Assembly (NCBI GenBank): GCA_963847945.1
Contig: CAWKBX010000001.1
Span: 517,643-581,642 of the forward strand
From: JANMJD01 sp963847945
GTDB taxonomy: Bacteria > Actinomycetota > Acidimicrobiia > Acidimicrobiales > Ilumatobacteraceae
Direction of reading: 5' to 3'
Length of the DNA: 64,000 nucleotides
Part shown: positions 21,672 through 29,641 of the stretch, piece after piece
Layout of the letters: every line of letters starts with the position of its first letter
Numbering within the stretch: the stretch's first letter is position 1
Program-made: the position numbers and the translations under genes
The notes under the pieces: generated by a model
Told to the model about the DNA's origin: nothing
Databases searched by the model: none
What the model saw: the letters and a program-made list of their open reading frames with translations, nothing else

Positions 21672-22439
21672 GTGGAAACCTCCGATGATCCCGATCTGGT
21701 TACCGTTGCCGTTGTCAACGGCGTGGCGACGATCACCCTCAACTCGCCGGCCAACCGCAATGCGCTGTCGGACCGGCTGCTGACCGACCTGCACACCGCG
21801 CTCGACCGGGCCGAACAGCCCGACGTGCGGGTCGCCATCATCGATCACGTCGGCTCGGCGTTCTGCGCAGGCATGGACTTGCGCGAACGCATCCGTGGCG
21901 ATGCCGCCGCCAATCAGGCCATCTCATCGGCCTTCGTGTCAGCTCTCGAGCGCGTCGAATCGATGGCCCCGGTGGTCATCGCGGCCGTCAGCGGGGCGGT
22001 ACGGGCCGGAGGGGTCGGTTTGATGGCGGCCTGCGACCTGATCGTGGCCCACTCGGCGGTCACCTTTGCGTTCTCGGAGGTCCGCATCGGGGTCGCGCCG
22101 GCGATCATCTCGCGGCCCGTACTCCGCCGCGTGCCCTGGTCGGCGATCGCCGCGCCCTTCCTCACCGGCGAGGCGTTCGATGCTCCGGCGGCCCGGGCGA
22201 TGGGCCTGATCACGCACGTCAGCGACGACGTCGCCACCACGATCACCGGTCTGGTCGACGGGGTCCTGCAGGCCGCTCCTGGGGCGGTAGCGGCGACCAA
22301 GCGGGTGTTACGCGCCGCCGACGCCGTACAGGCCTACGACGCCCTTCAAGCCGCCTCCGACGAGATGTTCGCCGGCCCCGAGGGCCAGGAAGGGATGCGC
22401 TCGTTTCTTGAACGACGACGCCCCTCGTGGGTCGGGTAG
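21672..22439 (+). CDS. Enoyl-CoA hydratase/isomerase family protein
   Basis: A crotonase-fold protein of 255 residues with a GTG start. It shows ATITLNSPANRNALSDRLL, the oxyanion-hole loop AFCAGMDLRER and the second loop AAVSGAVRAGGVGLMAACDL. The usual second catalytic Glu region reads SEVRIGVAPAIISRPV, fitting isomerase or decarboxylase branches as well as hydratases. C-terminal ATKRVLRAADA is typical. It stands alone downstream of the helicase gene; its acyl-CoA substrate is unknown. Confidence 0.9.
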   Translation: METSDDPDLVTVAVVNGVATITLNSPANRNALSDRLLTDLHTALDRAEQPDVRVAIIDHVGSAFCAGMDLRERIRGDAAANQAISSAFVSALERVESMAPVVIAAVSGAVRAGGVGLMAACDLIVAHSAVTFAFSEVRIGVAPAIISRPVLRRVPWSAIAAPFLTGEAFDAPAARAMGLITHVSDDVATTITGLVDGVLQAAPGAVAATKRVLRAADAVQAYDALQAASDEMFAGPEGQEGMRSFLERRRPSWVG

Positions 22440-22463
22440 CCGGTCGGTTCGCGCCCCGCAGGA

Positions 22464-23153
22464 CTACACCTGTAAGCGGTATCCGATTCCTCGTACCGTG
22501 ACGACGAGCCGCGGGTCTTCCGGGGAATCCTCGATCTTGACCCGTAGGCGGCGCACATGGGCGTCGACCAACCGGCTGTCGCCGAGGTACTCATACCCCC
22601 ACACCCGTTCGAGCAGTTGATCGCGCGAGAGCACCATGCCCACGTGGTCGGCGAACTCGCACAGCAGGTTGAACTCGGTCTTGGTCAGGCTCAGCTCGCG
22701 GCCCGACTTGAGCACCACCCCCTGCTCACGGCGCAGTTCGACATCGCCGAACATCTGTGACTTCGCGGCGGCGGTCGGGACGTGTTCGTGCAATTGCACC
22801 CGGCGAAGGTGAGCGCGGATCCGAGCCGACAACTCCTTGGGCACGACCGGCTTGGTGACGTAGTCGTCGGCCCCGGCTTCGAGCCCCGCCACCATGTCGT
22901 AGGTATCGGTCTGGGCCGTCACGATGATGATCGGCACGATCGACTTCTTGCGGATCGCCCGACACACCTCGAACCCGGACAGATCGGGTAGCCGTAAGTC
23001 GAGGAGCACCAGGTCGGGCTCCTTGCTCTCGAACGCGGCAAGACCGCTGCGCCCGTCGGGGGCCTCACGCACGTCGTACCCCTCGTCCTCGAGGGCGAGG
23101 CGCAACGCCAGACGAATGTGATCGTCGTCCTCGATAAACAGCAGTGAGTGCAA
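22464..23153 (-). CDS. OmpR/PhoB-family response regulator, MtrA-like
   Basis: The 229-residue protein has a receiver domain (acidic pocket IEDDDH, phosphorylated Asp52 in LVLLDLRLP, then IIVTAQ and YVTKPVVPKEL). The winged-helix DNA-binding domain ends in LLERVWGYEYLGDSRLVDAH and VVTVRGIGYRLQV. The sequence resembles actinobacterial MtrA, which controls cell wall and division genes. The start codon is TTG at 23153, supported by GAGG seven bases upstream. Unlike usual mtrA, it is transcribed away from its likely kinase gene, with a large hairpin in the space between. Confidence 0.9.
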   Translation of the reverse strand: MHSLLFIEDDDHIRLALRLALEDEGYDVREAPDGRSGLAAFESKEPDLVLLDLRLPDLSGFEVCRAIRKKSIVPIIIVTAQTDTYDMVAGLEAGADDYVTKPVVPKELSARIRAHLRRVQLHEHVPTAAAKSQMFGDVELRREQGVVLKSGRELSLTKTEFNLLCEFADHVGMVLSRDQLLERVWGYEYLGDSRLVDAHVRRLRVKIEDSPEDPRLVVTVRGIGYRLQV

Positions 23154-23239
23154 CCTGTGACCTCAATCCAGAAATTTGTTACCTAATGCGCGCAATCCGA
23201 GCGTCAGCCCGTCACAAACGCCGACCATCATTACCAGTG

Positions 23240-23297
23240 TTCACGCTGCCCCGGTGAGGTGCCTTCCTCCCCCTGGCGCCTCACCGGACAGCGTGAA
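23240..23297. other. Large imperfect hairpin between response regulator and kinase genes
   Basis: The arms are TTCACGCTG + CC + CCGGTGAGGTGCC and GGCGCCTCACCGG + A + CAGCGTGAA. Together they make a 22-bp stem with one G-T pair, a 2x1 internal loop and an 11-base loop TTCCTCCCCCT. It lies between two divergent genes, so it does not terminate either. It may be an operator or part of the kinase mRNA leader. No T tract follows on either strand. Confidence 0.8.
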
Positions 23298-23348
23298 GCA
23301 AGTCCCGGCCTGATGGTCTCCCGCCGAATCGCCCCAAAGGTATCCCCG

Positions 23349-24779
23349 GTGAGCCATGCTGTGAGTGTGCCCCTTCGACGAGACCGCCGACGAACCCGTC
23401 GTCTTGTAGGCCTCCGCACCCGGGTCACCGTGTTCTTCTCGATCGCTGGGTTGGTGCTGTCGCTGGGCTTGTCGGCATTGACCTACGCCGTTGCCCGCAA
23501 CTACCTGCTCGATCAGCACCGCAACGCCGCCGAGAATCAGACATATGCCAACGCCGAGTTCATCCGCAGCAAGCTCAACGACAAGGTTCTTCCTGGAGCC
23601 GCTGTGTCGAGGGTGGCCACCGACGGGCAACTGGGCTTTGCCGTGTTGATGATCGGCCCGAAGAAGACACCGATTCCGACCGCCCAACTCCGCTACACCG
23701 ATCAAGACCTGCCGGTGAAACTTCGCAGCGCGTTCGACGAAGGTAAGGCTGCGGCCGGCGTGGAGTATCAGACCGTCGACAAAAAACCCTTCCTGATCGT
23801 CGGGGTCAGGATCGCCGCCTACGACGCCAACTACTTCGAAGGATTCCCGCTCGAAAACGTCGAAAAGACGATGCGGGTGATCGGCACATCCCTGGCGATC
23901 GGCGCGATCGTTACCACCCTGGCCGCCGCCGGCATCGGCTGGTGGGCGAGCCGCGGTCTCCTACGACCGGTTGCCCGCGTGGCTGATGCCGCGGCCGAGT
24001 TGGCATCGGGCAGCCTCAACTTCCGGCTGCCGTCGGAACTCGACCCCGATCTCGACCGGCTGGCCAGTTCGTTCAACGACATGGCTGACGCGATTCAGGC
24101 CCGTATCCAGCGCGAAACGCGCTTTGCCTCGGATGTCAGCCATGAGTTGCGCTCCCCGATCACGGCGCTGACCGCCGGCATCGAGGTCCTCGATGCCCGC
24201 CGGGCCGACCTGCCCGAACGGAGCCAACAAGCCCTCGATGTGGTCGTCAACCAGGTGCGACGCTTCGACCAACTCGTGCTCGACCTGCTCGAACTGTCCC
24301 GTCTCGATGCCGGTACCCCTGATTTGCACCGTGAGGAACTCATCTTGTCCGACGTCGTCGGACGGGTGGCCAAGCGATACGGCTTCTCGGATGTACCGAT
24401 TGTCGTCAGCTCCGGCGGCCATCGGCCGATTCAGGTCGACAAGCGACGTTTGGAGCGGATCGTGTCCAACTTGCTCGACAACGCCAAGCAGCACGGCGGC
24501 GGTCCGACCCGCATCGCCATTGAATCGAGCAACGACGCCGACGGCGTGCTCCTGCGATTGGTCGTCGAGGACGCCGGGCCGGGGGTGGCGATGAGCGAGC
24601 GGACCCGCATCTTCGAGCGCTTCGCCCGCGGCACCGCCGCCCGCCAGCGCATCGGGACCGGCCTCGGCCTCGCCTTGGTCGATGAGCACGCCCAGGCCCA
24701 CGGCGGGTCGGCGTGGGTCGAGGATCGCCCCGGTGGCGGGTCTCGTTTCGTCGTCAGCTTCCCGGCGGTCGTCAAGTGA
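23349..24779 (+). CDS. Membrane sensor histidine kinase, MtrB-like
   Basis: About 476 residues from a GTG at 23349 preceded by AAAGG at eight bases; an ATG at 23313 and a GTG at 23259 (inside the hairpin) are alternatives. It has a first membrane helix (VFFSIAGLVLSLGLSALTYA), an extracytoplasmic sensor of about 130 residues and a second helix near the VIGTSLAIGAIVTTLAAAG segment. HAMP, the H-box DVSHELRSPITAL, N-box SNLLDNAKQHGG, then DAGPGVAMSE and GTGLGLALVDEHAQAHGG complete it. The downstream lipoprotein starts inside its stop (GTGA), as with mtrB-lpqB. Confidence 0.92.
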   Translation: MSHAVSVPLRRDRRRTRRLVGLRTRVTVFFSIAGLVLSLGLSALTYAVARNYLLDQHRNAAENQTYANAEFIRSKLNDKVLPGAAVSRVATDGQLGFAVLMIGPKKTPIPTAQLRYTDQDLPVKLRSAFDEGKAAAGVEYQTVDKKPFLIVGVRIAAYDANYFEGFPLENVEKTMRVIGTSLAIGAIVTTLAAAGIGWWASRGLLRPVARVADAAAELASGSLNFRLPSELDPDLDRLASSFNDMADAIQARIQRETRFASDVSHELRSPITALTAGIEVLDARRADLPERSQQALDVVVNQVRRFDQLVLDLLELSRLDAGTPDLHREELILSDVVGRVAKRYGFSDVPIVVSSGGHRPIQVDKRRLERIVSNLLDNAKQHGGGPTRIAIESSNDADGVLLRLVVEDAGPGVAMSERTRIFERFARGTAARQRIGTGLGLALVDEHAQAHGGSAWVEDRPGGGSRFVVSFPAVVK

Positions 24780-25459
24780 GGCGATCGGTCGTCGGCATCA
24801 TCAGCGTGGCCTCGGTCGCCGCGGTCATTGCCGCCTGCAGCGTGCCGGGCGACGGCGAGTTCCAACAGATCGACGCGGCCGACGTCGCGTTCGGGTTGGC
24901 CGAGACGACGACCACCGCCCCGCCAACCACGATCGCCCCGTCGACCACCGTCGACCAGACCACCTCGACCGCGCTTGCGACGACGACCACCACGATTCCC
25001 GAGCCCACCACCACGGCCGGCCCCCAGACCGAGCCCGTCGATCTGTATTTCGTGATCGGTGACCGGCTGGTGAAGACGACCCAATCCCTTGTCTATCCAG
25101 CGACCGCCGAGTCGGTCATCCGGCGACTCCTCGTCGGCCCGGCGTCGGAACTTCGTTCGAAGCTGCCGATTCTCGACGAAGCGCAGGCGGCCGAAACACC
25201 GGCCGAGGAGTTGCCGATCCGCGTCGAGGTGGAACGAGGCGTCGCCCAGGTCACCGTTCCGGCGAGCTTCTCGGAAATCGGCGAGGGGGCCGAGTTGGCC
25301 TTCGGTCAAATCGTTCTCAGCCTGGCCCGCTTCGGTATCGGCTCGGTCGTTTTCATGGCCGACGGAGCACCGATCCAGGTCATCCTGGCCGACGGCACCG
25401 TCACCGCCGAGGGCGACCCGGTCACGGTCGAGGACTACGTCAGCCTCAAGCAGTCGTAG
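24776..25459 (+). CDS. GerMN-domain lipoprotein, LpqB-like
   Basis: The 227-residue protein starts with a GTG overlapping the kinase stop. The lipoprotein signal is SVVGIISVASVAAVIAACSV with the lipobox cysteine near residue 22. A Thr/Pro-rich linker spans about residues 45-90. A GerMN domain follows (DLYFVIGDRLVKTTQ, ESVIRRLLVGPASEL, EVERGVAQVTVPASFSEI). In actinobacteria the larger LpqB lipoprotein, with a GerMN domain, binds and modulates MtrB; this protein lacks the LpqB beta-propeller part. By position and domain it is likely an accessory to the adjacent kinase, which is inference. Confidence 0.85.
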   Translation: MRRSVVGIISVASVAAVIAACSVPGDGEFQQIDAADVAFGLAETTTTAPPTTIAPSTTVDQTTSTALATTTTTIPEPTTTAGPQTEPVDLYFVIGDRLVKTTQSLVYPATAESVIRRLLVGPASELRSKLPILDEAQAAETPAEELPIRVEVERGVAQVTVPASFSEIGEGAELAFGQIVLSLARFGIGSVVFMADGAPIQVILADGTVTAEGDPVTVEDYVSLKQS

Positions 25460-25509
25460 CGAGATTCAACGGGTCATCGCGGCACGTGTCGGCCGGCCCG
25501 ACCCTTCGC

Positions 25510-26361
25510 TCAGTAACCGAGGCGAGATACCCGGTCGGCCCGGCGTTGCCAGTCTTTGTCGACCTTGACGACGAGTTCGAGGTAGGTCCCCTCGGGAAGG
25601 TGGGCACGAGCGCGGGTTCCGACATCTTTGAGGATCGCTCCGCCCTTGCCGATGACCATGCCCTTTTGGCTCTCGCGTTCGACGATGATCTCGACGCGCA
25701 CCCGCCGGCCATCGTTTTCGACCACCCGAGTGGCGATCGAATAGGGCAGTTCGTCACGGGTGACCAGCAACAACTGCTCACGGACCAACTCGGCCATCCA
25801 CACGTCTTCGGGCAGGTCGGTGACCATGTCGTCGGGAAAGAGCCAGGGTCCATCGGGAGCTGCGTCGAGGAGGTGACGCAGCAACACATCGAGCCCGTCG
25901 CCCGTCTTGGCCGACACCGGGAAGTAGGCCGAGGCACCGAGCTCGCCGACCACGGTCAACATCTTGAGGACCTGGGACTGCGTGGCGATGTCGACCTTGT
26001 TGACGACGACGACCATCTTGCCCGAGGCGGCTGACGGGAGTTGCTCGGCTACCCACCGGTCGCCCGATCCGAAGGCAGCTGTCGCATCGAGAACGAGGCA
26101 GACCGCGTCGACATCTTCCAGCGCACCGAGGGCGCTGGTGTTCACGCTTTCCCCGAGGGCGGTGACGGGCTTGTGCAACCCGGGGGTGTCGACAAAGACC
26201 AATTGGGTCTGATCGTCGGTGCGTACCCCCCGCACGGCGAAGCGCGTGGTCTGCGGCTTGTCGGAGACGATCGAGATCTTGTGCCCACAGAGGTGGTTGA
26301 GCAGTGTCGACTTACCGGCGTTCGGGCGGCCGGCGAGAGCAATCAGCGAACACCTCATCAT
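25510..26361 (-). CDS. era: GTPase Era
   Basis: Era is an essential GTPase for 16S rRNA maturation and 30S assembly. The 283-residue protein has the P-loop GRPNAGKSTLLNHLCG at residues 11-26, switch II VDTPGLHKP, NKVD and SAKTGDG, then a C-terminal KH RNA-binding domain with GMVIGKGGAILKDVG. The start ATGATG overlaps the CNNM gene stop by four bases. The gene order phoH-ybeY-CNNM-era is the common actinobacterial one. Confidence 0.97.
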   Translation of the reverse strand: MMRCSLIALAGRPNAGKSTLLNHLCGHKISIVSDKPQTTRFAVRGVRTDDQTQLVFVDTPGLHKPVTALGESVNTSALGALEDVDAVCLVLDATAAFGSGDRWVAEQLPSAASGKMVVVVNKVDIATQSQVLKMLTVVGELGASAYFPVSAKTGDGLDVLLRHLLDAAPDGPWLFPDDMVTDLPEDVWMAELVREQLLLVTRDELPYSIATRVVENDGRRVRVEIIVERESQKGMVIGKGGAILKDVGTRARAHLPEGTYLELVVKVDKDWQRRADRVSRLGY

Positions 26362-27692
26362 CGGGCGGCGATCGAGGAATTGGCCGTCTCGCCACCATCA
26401 GCGTCACCAGTGAGCACCGAGATGCGCAGGCGGCGGATCCGCCGACCGTCGATCTGTTCCACCTTGAAACGCCAACCCTGGCGGTCGATCGTCTCGCCCG
26501 CTGAGGGCACGTGGCCGAGGGTGCCGAAGACAAACCCACCAATGGTGTCCCAGTCCTCGTCGGGGAGTTGCAGCTCGAGGAGCTCGTTGATATCGCTGAC
26601 CGCCGTTCCACCCTCGACGAGGTAGTCGCCGTCGGGTTGGCGCTGTACCTCGTCCTCCTCGATGTCGTATTCGTCGACGATCTCGCCGACGAGTTCTTCG
26701 AGGCAGTCCTCGAGGGTGATCAGCCCGGCGAGTCCGCCGTATTCGTTGGCGACGATCGCCAGATGGAACTTCTCGGCTTGCATCTCCCGCATCAGGCGGG
26801 CAACGGCCTTGTTCTCGGGAATGAACCGCACCGAGCGCACGATGTCGATGGCGGGGGTTCCCCCGCGGCCGGCTCGCTCGGCGGTGATCAGATCTTTGAG
26901 ATAGAGCAGGCCGACGACGTCGTCGTCTTCCTCATCGAGCATCGGCAACCGGCTGAAGCCATGCTGAATGGCAACGTCGAGCGCTTCCGACACCGTGACA
27001 CCTGCCTCGATCGTCACCATGTCGGGACGGGGCACCATCACCTCACGAGCCACGGTGTCGCCGAACTCGATGATCGACTCGATCAGCTCGCGTTCCTCGT
27101 GTTCGATGACGTCGTCTTGGGCGGCCGCCTCGACAATGCCGAGCAGCTCCTGCTCCGACACAAACGGGCCCTTCTCAAGGCCCTTGCCCGGCATGATCAC
27201 GTTGGTGAGCTTGATCAGGCCCTTGGAGACCAACTGCAGCGGCGGAAACGCGGCCAGAGCCAGCGTGGGCCGTGCCGTGAGCAGCGCGGCACGTTCGGGA
27301 TAGAGCAGCGCGTATGTCTTGGGCATCGCCTCAGCCAGCACGTAGAAGACCACGACGTTGAGGGCGACGCCACCAACGACACCCCAGGTGCCGTACGGCT
27401 TGGCGACGATGCCGGTGAGCGTGGCCTGCACGGTTTGGCAGATGTTGGTGGTGAGCAACACCGAGTTGACCCAGCGCTCGGGATTGGCCACCAGCTTGAG
27501 CAGCGATCGCCCCGACTTGTGCCCCTTGTCGAGGAGCGCCGATGCCTTCGGCTTGGTCATCCGCGACAGCGACATCTCGGCAACCGCCAAGAAGACAAGG
27601 ACGAACAGCAGCACCACGATGACGGCAATCAACAACACGTTGGTCGAGTTTCCGTTGGACACGACCGCGGGGTCGGCAGCAGTCAACATCAC
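26358..27692 (-). CDS. CNNM/CorC-type transporter with CBS domains (HlyC/CorC family)
   Basis: The 444-residue protein has an N-terminal DUF21 membrane domain (VLLFVLVFLAVAEMSLSRM and three more helices to about residue 165). A cytosolic CBS pair follows (DTVAREVMVPRPDMVTIEAG, DVVGLLYLKDLI, FIPENKAVARLMREMQ). The C-terminal CorC_HlyC domain is seen in EYGGLAGLITLEDCLEELVG and WDTIGGFVFGTLGHVPS. Members are linked to magnesium or cobalt efflux; the old name hemolysin is misleading. It overlaps ybeY upstream and era downstream by four bases each. Confidence 0.94.
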   Translation of the reverse strand: MMLTAADPAVVSNGNSTNVLLIAVIVVLLFVLVFLAVAEMSLSRMTKPKASALLDKGHKSGRSLLKLVANPERWVNSVLLTTNICQTVQATLTGIVAKPYGTWGVVGGVALNVVVFYVLAEAMPKTYALLYPERAALLTARPTLALAAFPPLQLVSKGLIKLTNVIMPGKGLEKGPFVSEQELLGIVEAAAQDDVIEHEERELIESIIEFGDTVAREVMVPRPDMVTIEAGVTVSEALDVAIQHGFSRLPMLDEEDDDVVGLLYLKDLITAERAGRGGTPAIDIVRSVRFIPENKAVARLMREMQAEKFHLAIVANEYGGLAGLITLEDCLEELVGEIVDEYDIEEDEVQRQPDGDYLVEGGTAVSDINELLELQLPDEDWDTIGGFVFGTLGHVPSAGETIDRQGWRFKVEQIDGRRIRRLRISVLTGDADGGETANSSIAAR

Positions 27693-28300
27693 TCGCGATG
27701 CTCCTGTCGGAAACCTGCAGGGGCCGGCGCTTTCCAGAACAGTTGCTCGAGCAGGGCTCGCTCGCGCTGGCGCATGGCCACGGCCTCGTCGTCGTCGGCG
27801 TGGTCGTAGCCGAGCACGTGGAGCACCCCGTGCACGATCAGCAGGGCGAGTTCGTCGTCGAACGTGCCGGCATGGTCGGGGGCCTGGCGTTGAGCGACCA
27901 CCGGGCAGACGACCACATCACCGAGGAGCAGGGGCAGGTCACCGTGGTCGACCGGGGGCCGGTCGGGGCCACGACCTCCGGCGGGCGGGCCGGCGATCAC
28001 CTCGACCTCCATCCCCATGCCGTCGGGACCGTCGATCGGGAAGGCGAGAACATCGGTCGGGCCGGTGACGCCCATGAACGACTCGTTGAGCTCGGCGATG
28101 GCGGCCTCGCTGACGAACATCACCGACAATTCGGCCGCCCCCCGGACGCCCTCTGCGGCAAGCGTGGCTTCAGCCAGCGCCGCCCATCGCTCGGCGTCGA
28201 TAGCGACGTCGGACTGCTCATCGGCGCAGAACACCTCGGGCACGCCGTCGCCACCGATCCGCCGGTTTTCGACCAGCCTTGGGGGCCCGAGCTCAGCCAC
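27689..28300 (-). CDS. ybeY: Endoribonuclease YbeY (rRNA maturation factor)
   Basis: YbeY is a zinc-dependent endoribonuclease in 16S rRNA 3' processing and ribosome quality control. The zinc motif HGVLHVLGYDHADDDEA is complete, and FMGVTGPTDVLAFPIDGP is family-typical. The protein is 203 residues from a GTG at 28300, which lies just inside the phoH gene. An internal Pro/Gly-rich insert (GPPAGGRGPDRPP) is unusual but in frame. Coupled with phoH upstream and CNNM downstream. Confidence 0.93.
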   Translation of the reverse strand: MAELGPPRLVENRRIGGDGVPEVFCADEQSDVAIDAERWAALAEATLAAEGVRGAAELSVMFVSEAAIAELNESFMGVTGPTDVLAFPIDGPDGMGMEVEVIAGPPAGGRGPDRPPVDHGDLPLLLGDVVVCPVVAQRQAPDHAGTFDDELALLIVHGVLHVLGYDHADDDEAVAMRQRERALLEQLFWKAPAPAGFRQEHRE

Positions 28301-29279
28301 GGCGCTGAGCCGCCTGCTGGTCGGGGTTGGGGGTTCCGCCGACGCGCTCGTAGGCGGCGACGATGTCGGCGACGATGCGGTGCCGCACGACGTCCCCGGA
28401 GGTGAGGTGGACAAAGCCCAGACCCTCGATGCCGGTGAGGATCGGTTCGAGGGCGATCAGGCCGCTGCGACCGCCGGGCACGTCGACCTGGGTGGTATCG
28501 CCGGTGATCACCACCCGTGAGCCGAAGCCGATGCGGGTCAGGAACATCTTCATCTGCTCAGGGGTTGTGTTCTGGGCCTCGTCGAGGATGATGAAGCTGT
28601 TGTTCAACGTGCGACCACGCATGAAGGCCAGCGGCGCCACCTCGATGGTCTGGCGCTCGATCAATTTCTGTGTCGCCTCGGGTTCGAGCATGTCGTAGAG
28701 GGCGTCGTAGAGCGGCCGCAGATAGGGGTCGATCTTGGCCATCAGATCGCCGGGCAGGAAGCCCAACCGCTCGCCGGCCTCGACTGCCGGGCGGGTGAGG
28801 ATGATCCGCTGCACCTGCTTGGACTGCAGGGCCTGGACGGCCATTGCCACGGCCAGCCAACTCTTACCAGTACCGGCGGGACCGAGGCCGAAGGTGATCA
28901 CGTTCTGACGGATGGCGTCGATGTAGCGCTTCTGCCCGGCGGTCTTGGGGCGCACGGCGCGGCCCTTCGCGCCCTTCATCACCTCGTCACTGAGCACCTT
29001 GCTTGGTCGCTCATCGGCCCGGAGCATCTCGATCGACCGGCCCAGGCTGCGCTCGTCAAGGTCGTGGCCCAGTTCGAGGAGGGCAATCAATTCTTCAAAC
29101 AGCCGGCCGGCCTGATCGGCCTGTTCACCGTCAAGTGAGATCTCGTTGCCCCGCACCTGAATTCGGGCCGCGGGATAGGCAGCCTCGATACGGCGGAGGT
29201 GCTCATCTCGATGGCCGAGTAGCCGGGCCATCAGATGATTTGCGGCGACAACGCGCACGCCTGTCGGCGTGGTGGTCAT
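28293..29279 (-). CDS. phoH: PhoH-like ATPase (PhoH1/YbeZ type)
   Basis: The 328-residue protein has an N-terminal RNA-binding-like region followed by an AAA-like ATPase core. Walker A is GLGPAGTGKSWLAVAMA near residue 145, Walker B FIILDEAQNTTPEQMK, sensor ITGDTTQVDVPGGRSGL. I chose the ATG at 29279 because MTTTPTGVRV is preceded by GGGACC and the longer frame adds 45 unlike residues. PhoH works with YbeY in rRNA handling in other bacteria, matching the overlap of the two genes here. Confidence 0.93.
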   Translation of the reverse strand: MTTTPTGVRVVAANHLMARLLGHRDEHLRRIEAAYPAARIQVRGNEISLDGEQADQAGRLFEELIALLELGHDLDERSLGRSIEMLRADERPSKVLSDEVMKGAKGRAVRPKTAGQKRYIDAIRQNVITFGLGPAGTGKSWLAVAMAVQALQSKQVQRIILTRPAVEAGERLGFLPGDLMAKIDPYLRPLYDALYDMLEPEATQKLIERQTIEVAPLAFMRGRTLNNSFIILDEAQNTTPEQMKMFLTRIGFGSRVVITGDTTQVDVPGGRSGLIALEPILTGIEGLGFVHLTSGDVVRHRIVADIVAAYERVGGTPNPDQQAAQRRG

Positions 29280-29641
29280 GCAGGTCCCTTGCAACATTCG
29301 AGCACACCCCCACGGTAGCGGGCCTGGAGCGGTGCAACTCGCGATGTTTCCCGGTCGCGATTCCTCGCCCACGTCGCGAGCGCATCGGGTGACAACGACC
29401 GATCGCAGAGTCACTCTCGGTCATCGTGCGTCAGCCACCGCGATGGTCCGACAGGACGGAAATCTGCGTCCACGCGTTCGCCACACGACGTGACATTTCG
29501 CTCAAGACGCTCAAGCCAGCACTTCAGGTGAGTCGAACGTCAGGGCAGTAGGTAAAGCAGCCCATTTGGGCGCAACGGCTTGTTCGCTGAGCAGGCGAAC
29601 AGACACACTGAGTGTGCTGTTTAATCTCACTAGAGGAGATC
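29280..29641. other. Divergent promoter region of phoH and the GGDEF-EAL gene
   Basis: No gene is supported in these 362 bases. Near the plus-strand gene several short inverted repeats are stacked: GCCC-ATTT-GGGC, GTTCGC-TGAGCAG-GCGAAC and CACACT-G-AGTGTG, ending shortly before the ribosome binding site. They could form a structured leader for the cyclic-di-GMP enzyme, but I could not match a known riboswitch. Confidence 0.4.

Noticed and set aside
26511..27809. Plus-strand open frame opposite the CNNM transporter gene
   Set aside because: Mirror frame, rich in His/Asp/Gln repeats typical of reverse-frame high-GC sequence.
29540..29640. Cyclic-di-GMP-I riboswitch before the GGDEF-EAL gene
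   Set aside because: Hairpins and GGGCGCAACGGCT vaguely recall the motif, but the conserved GCAAACC and GGACGCAAAGCC blocks are absent.
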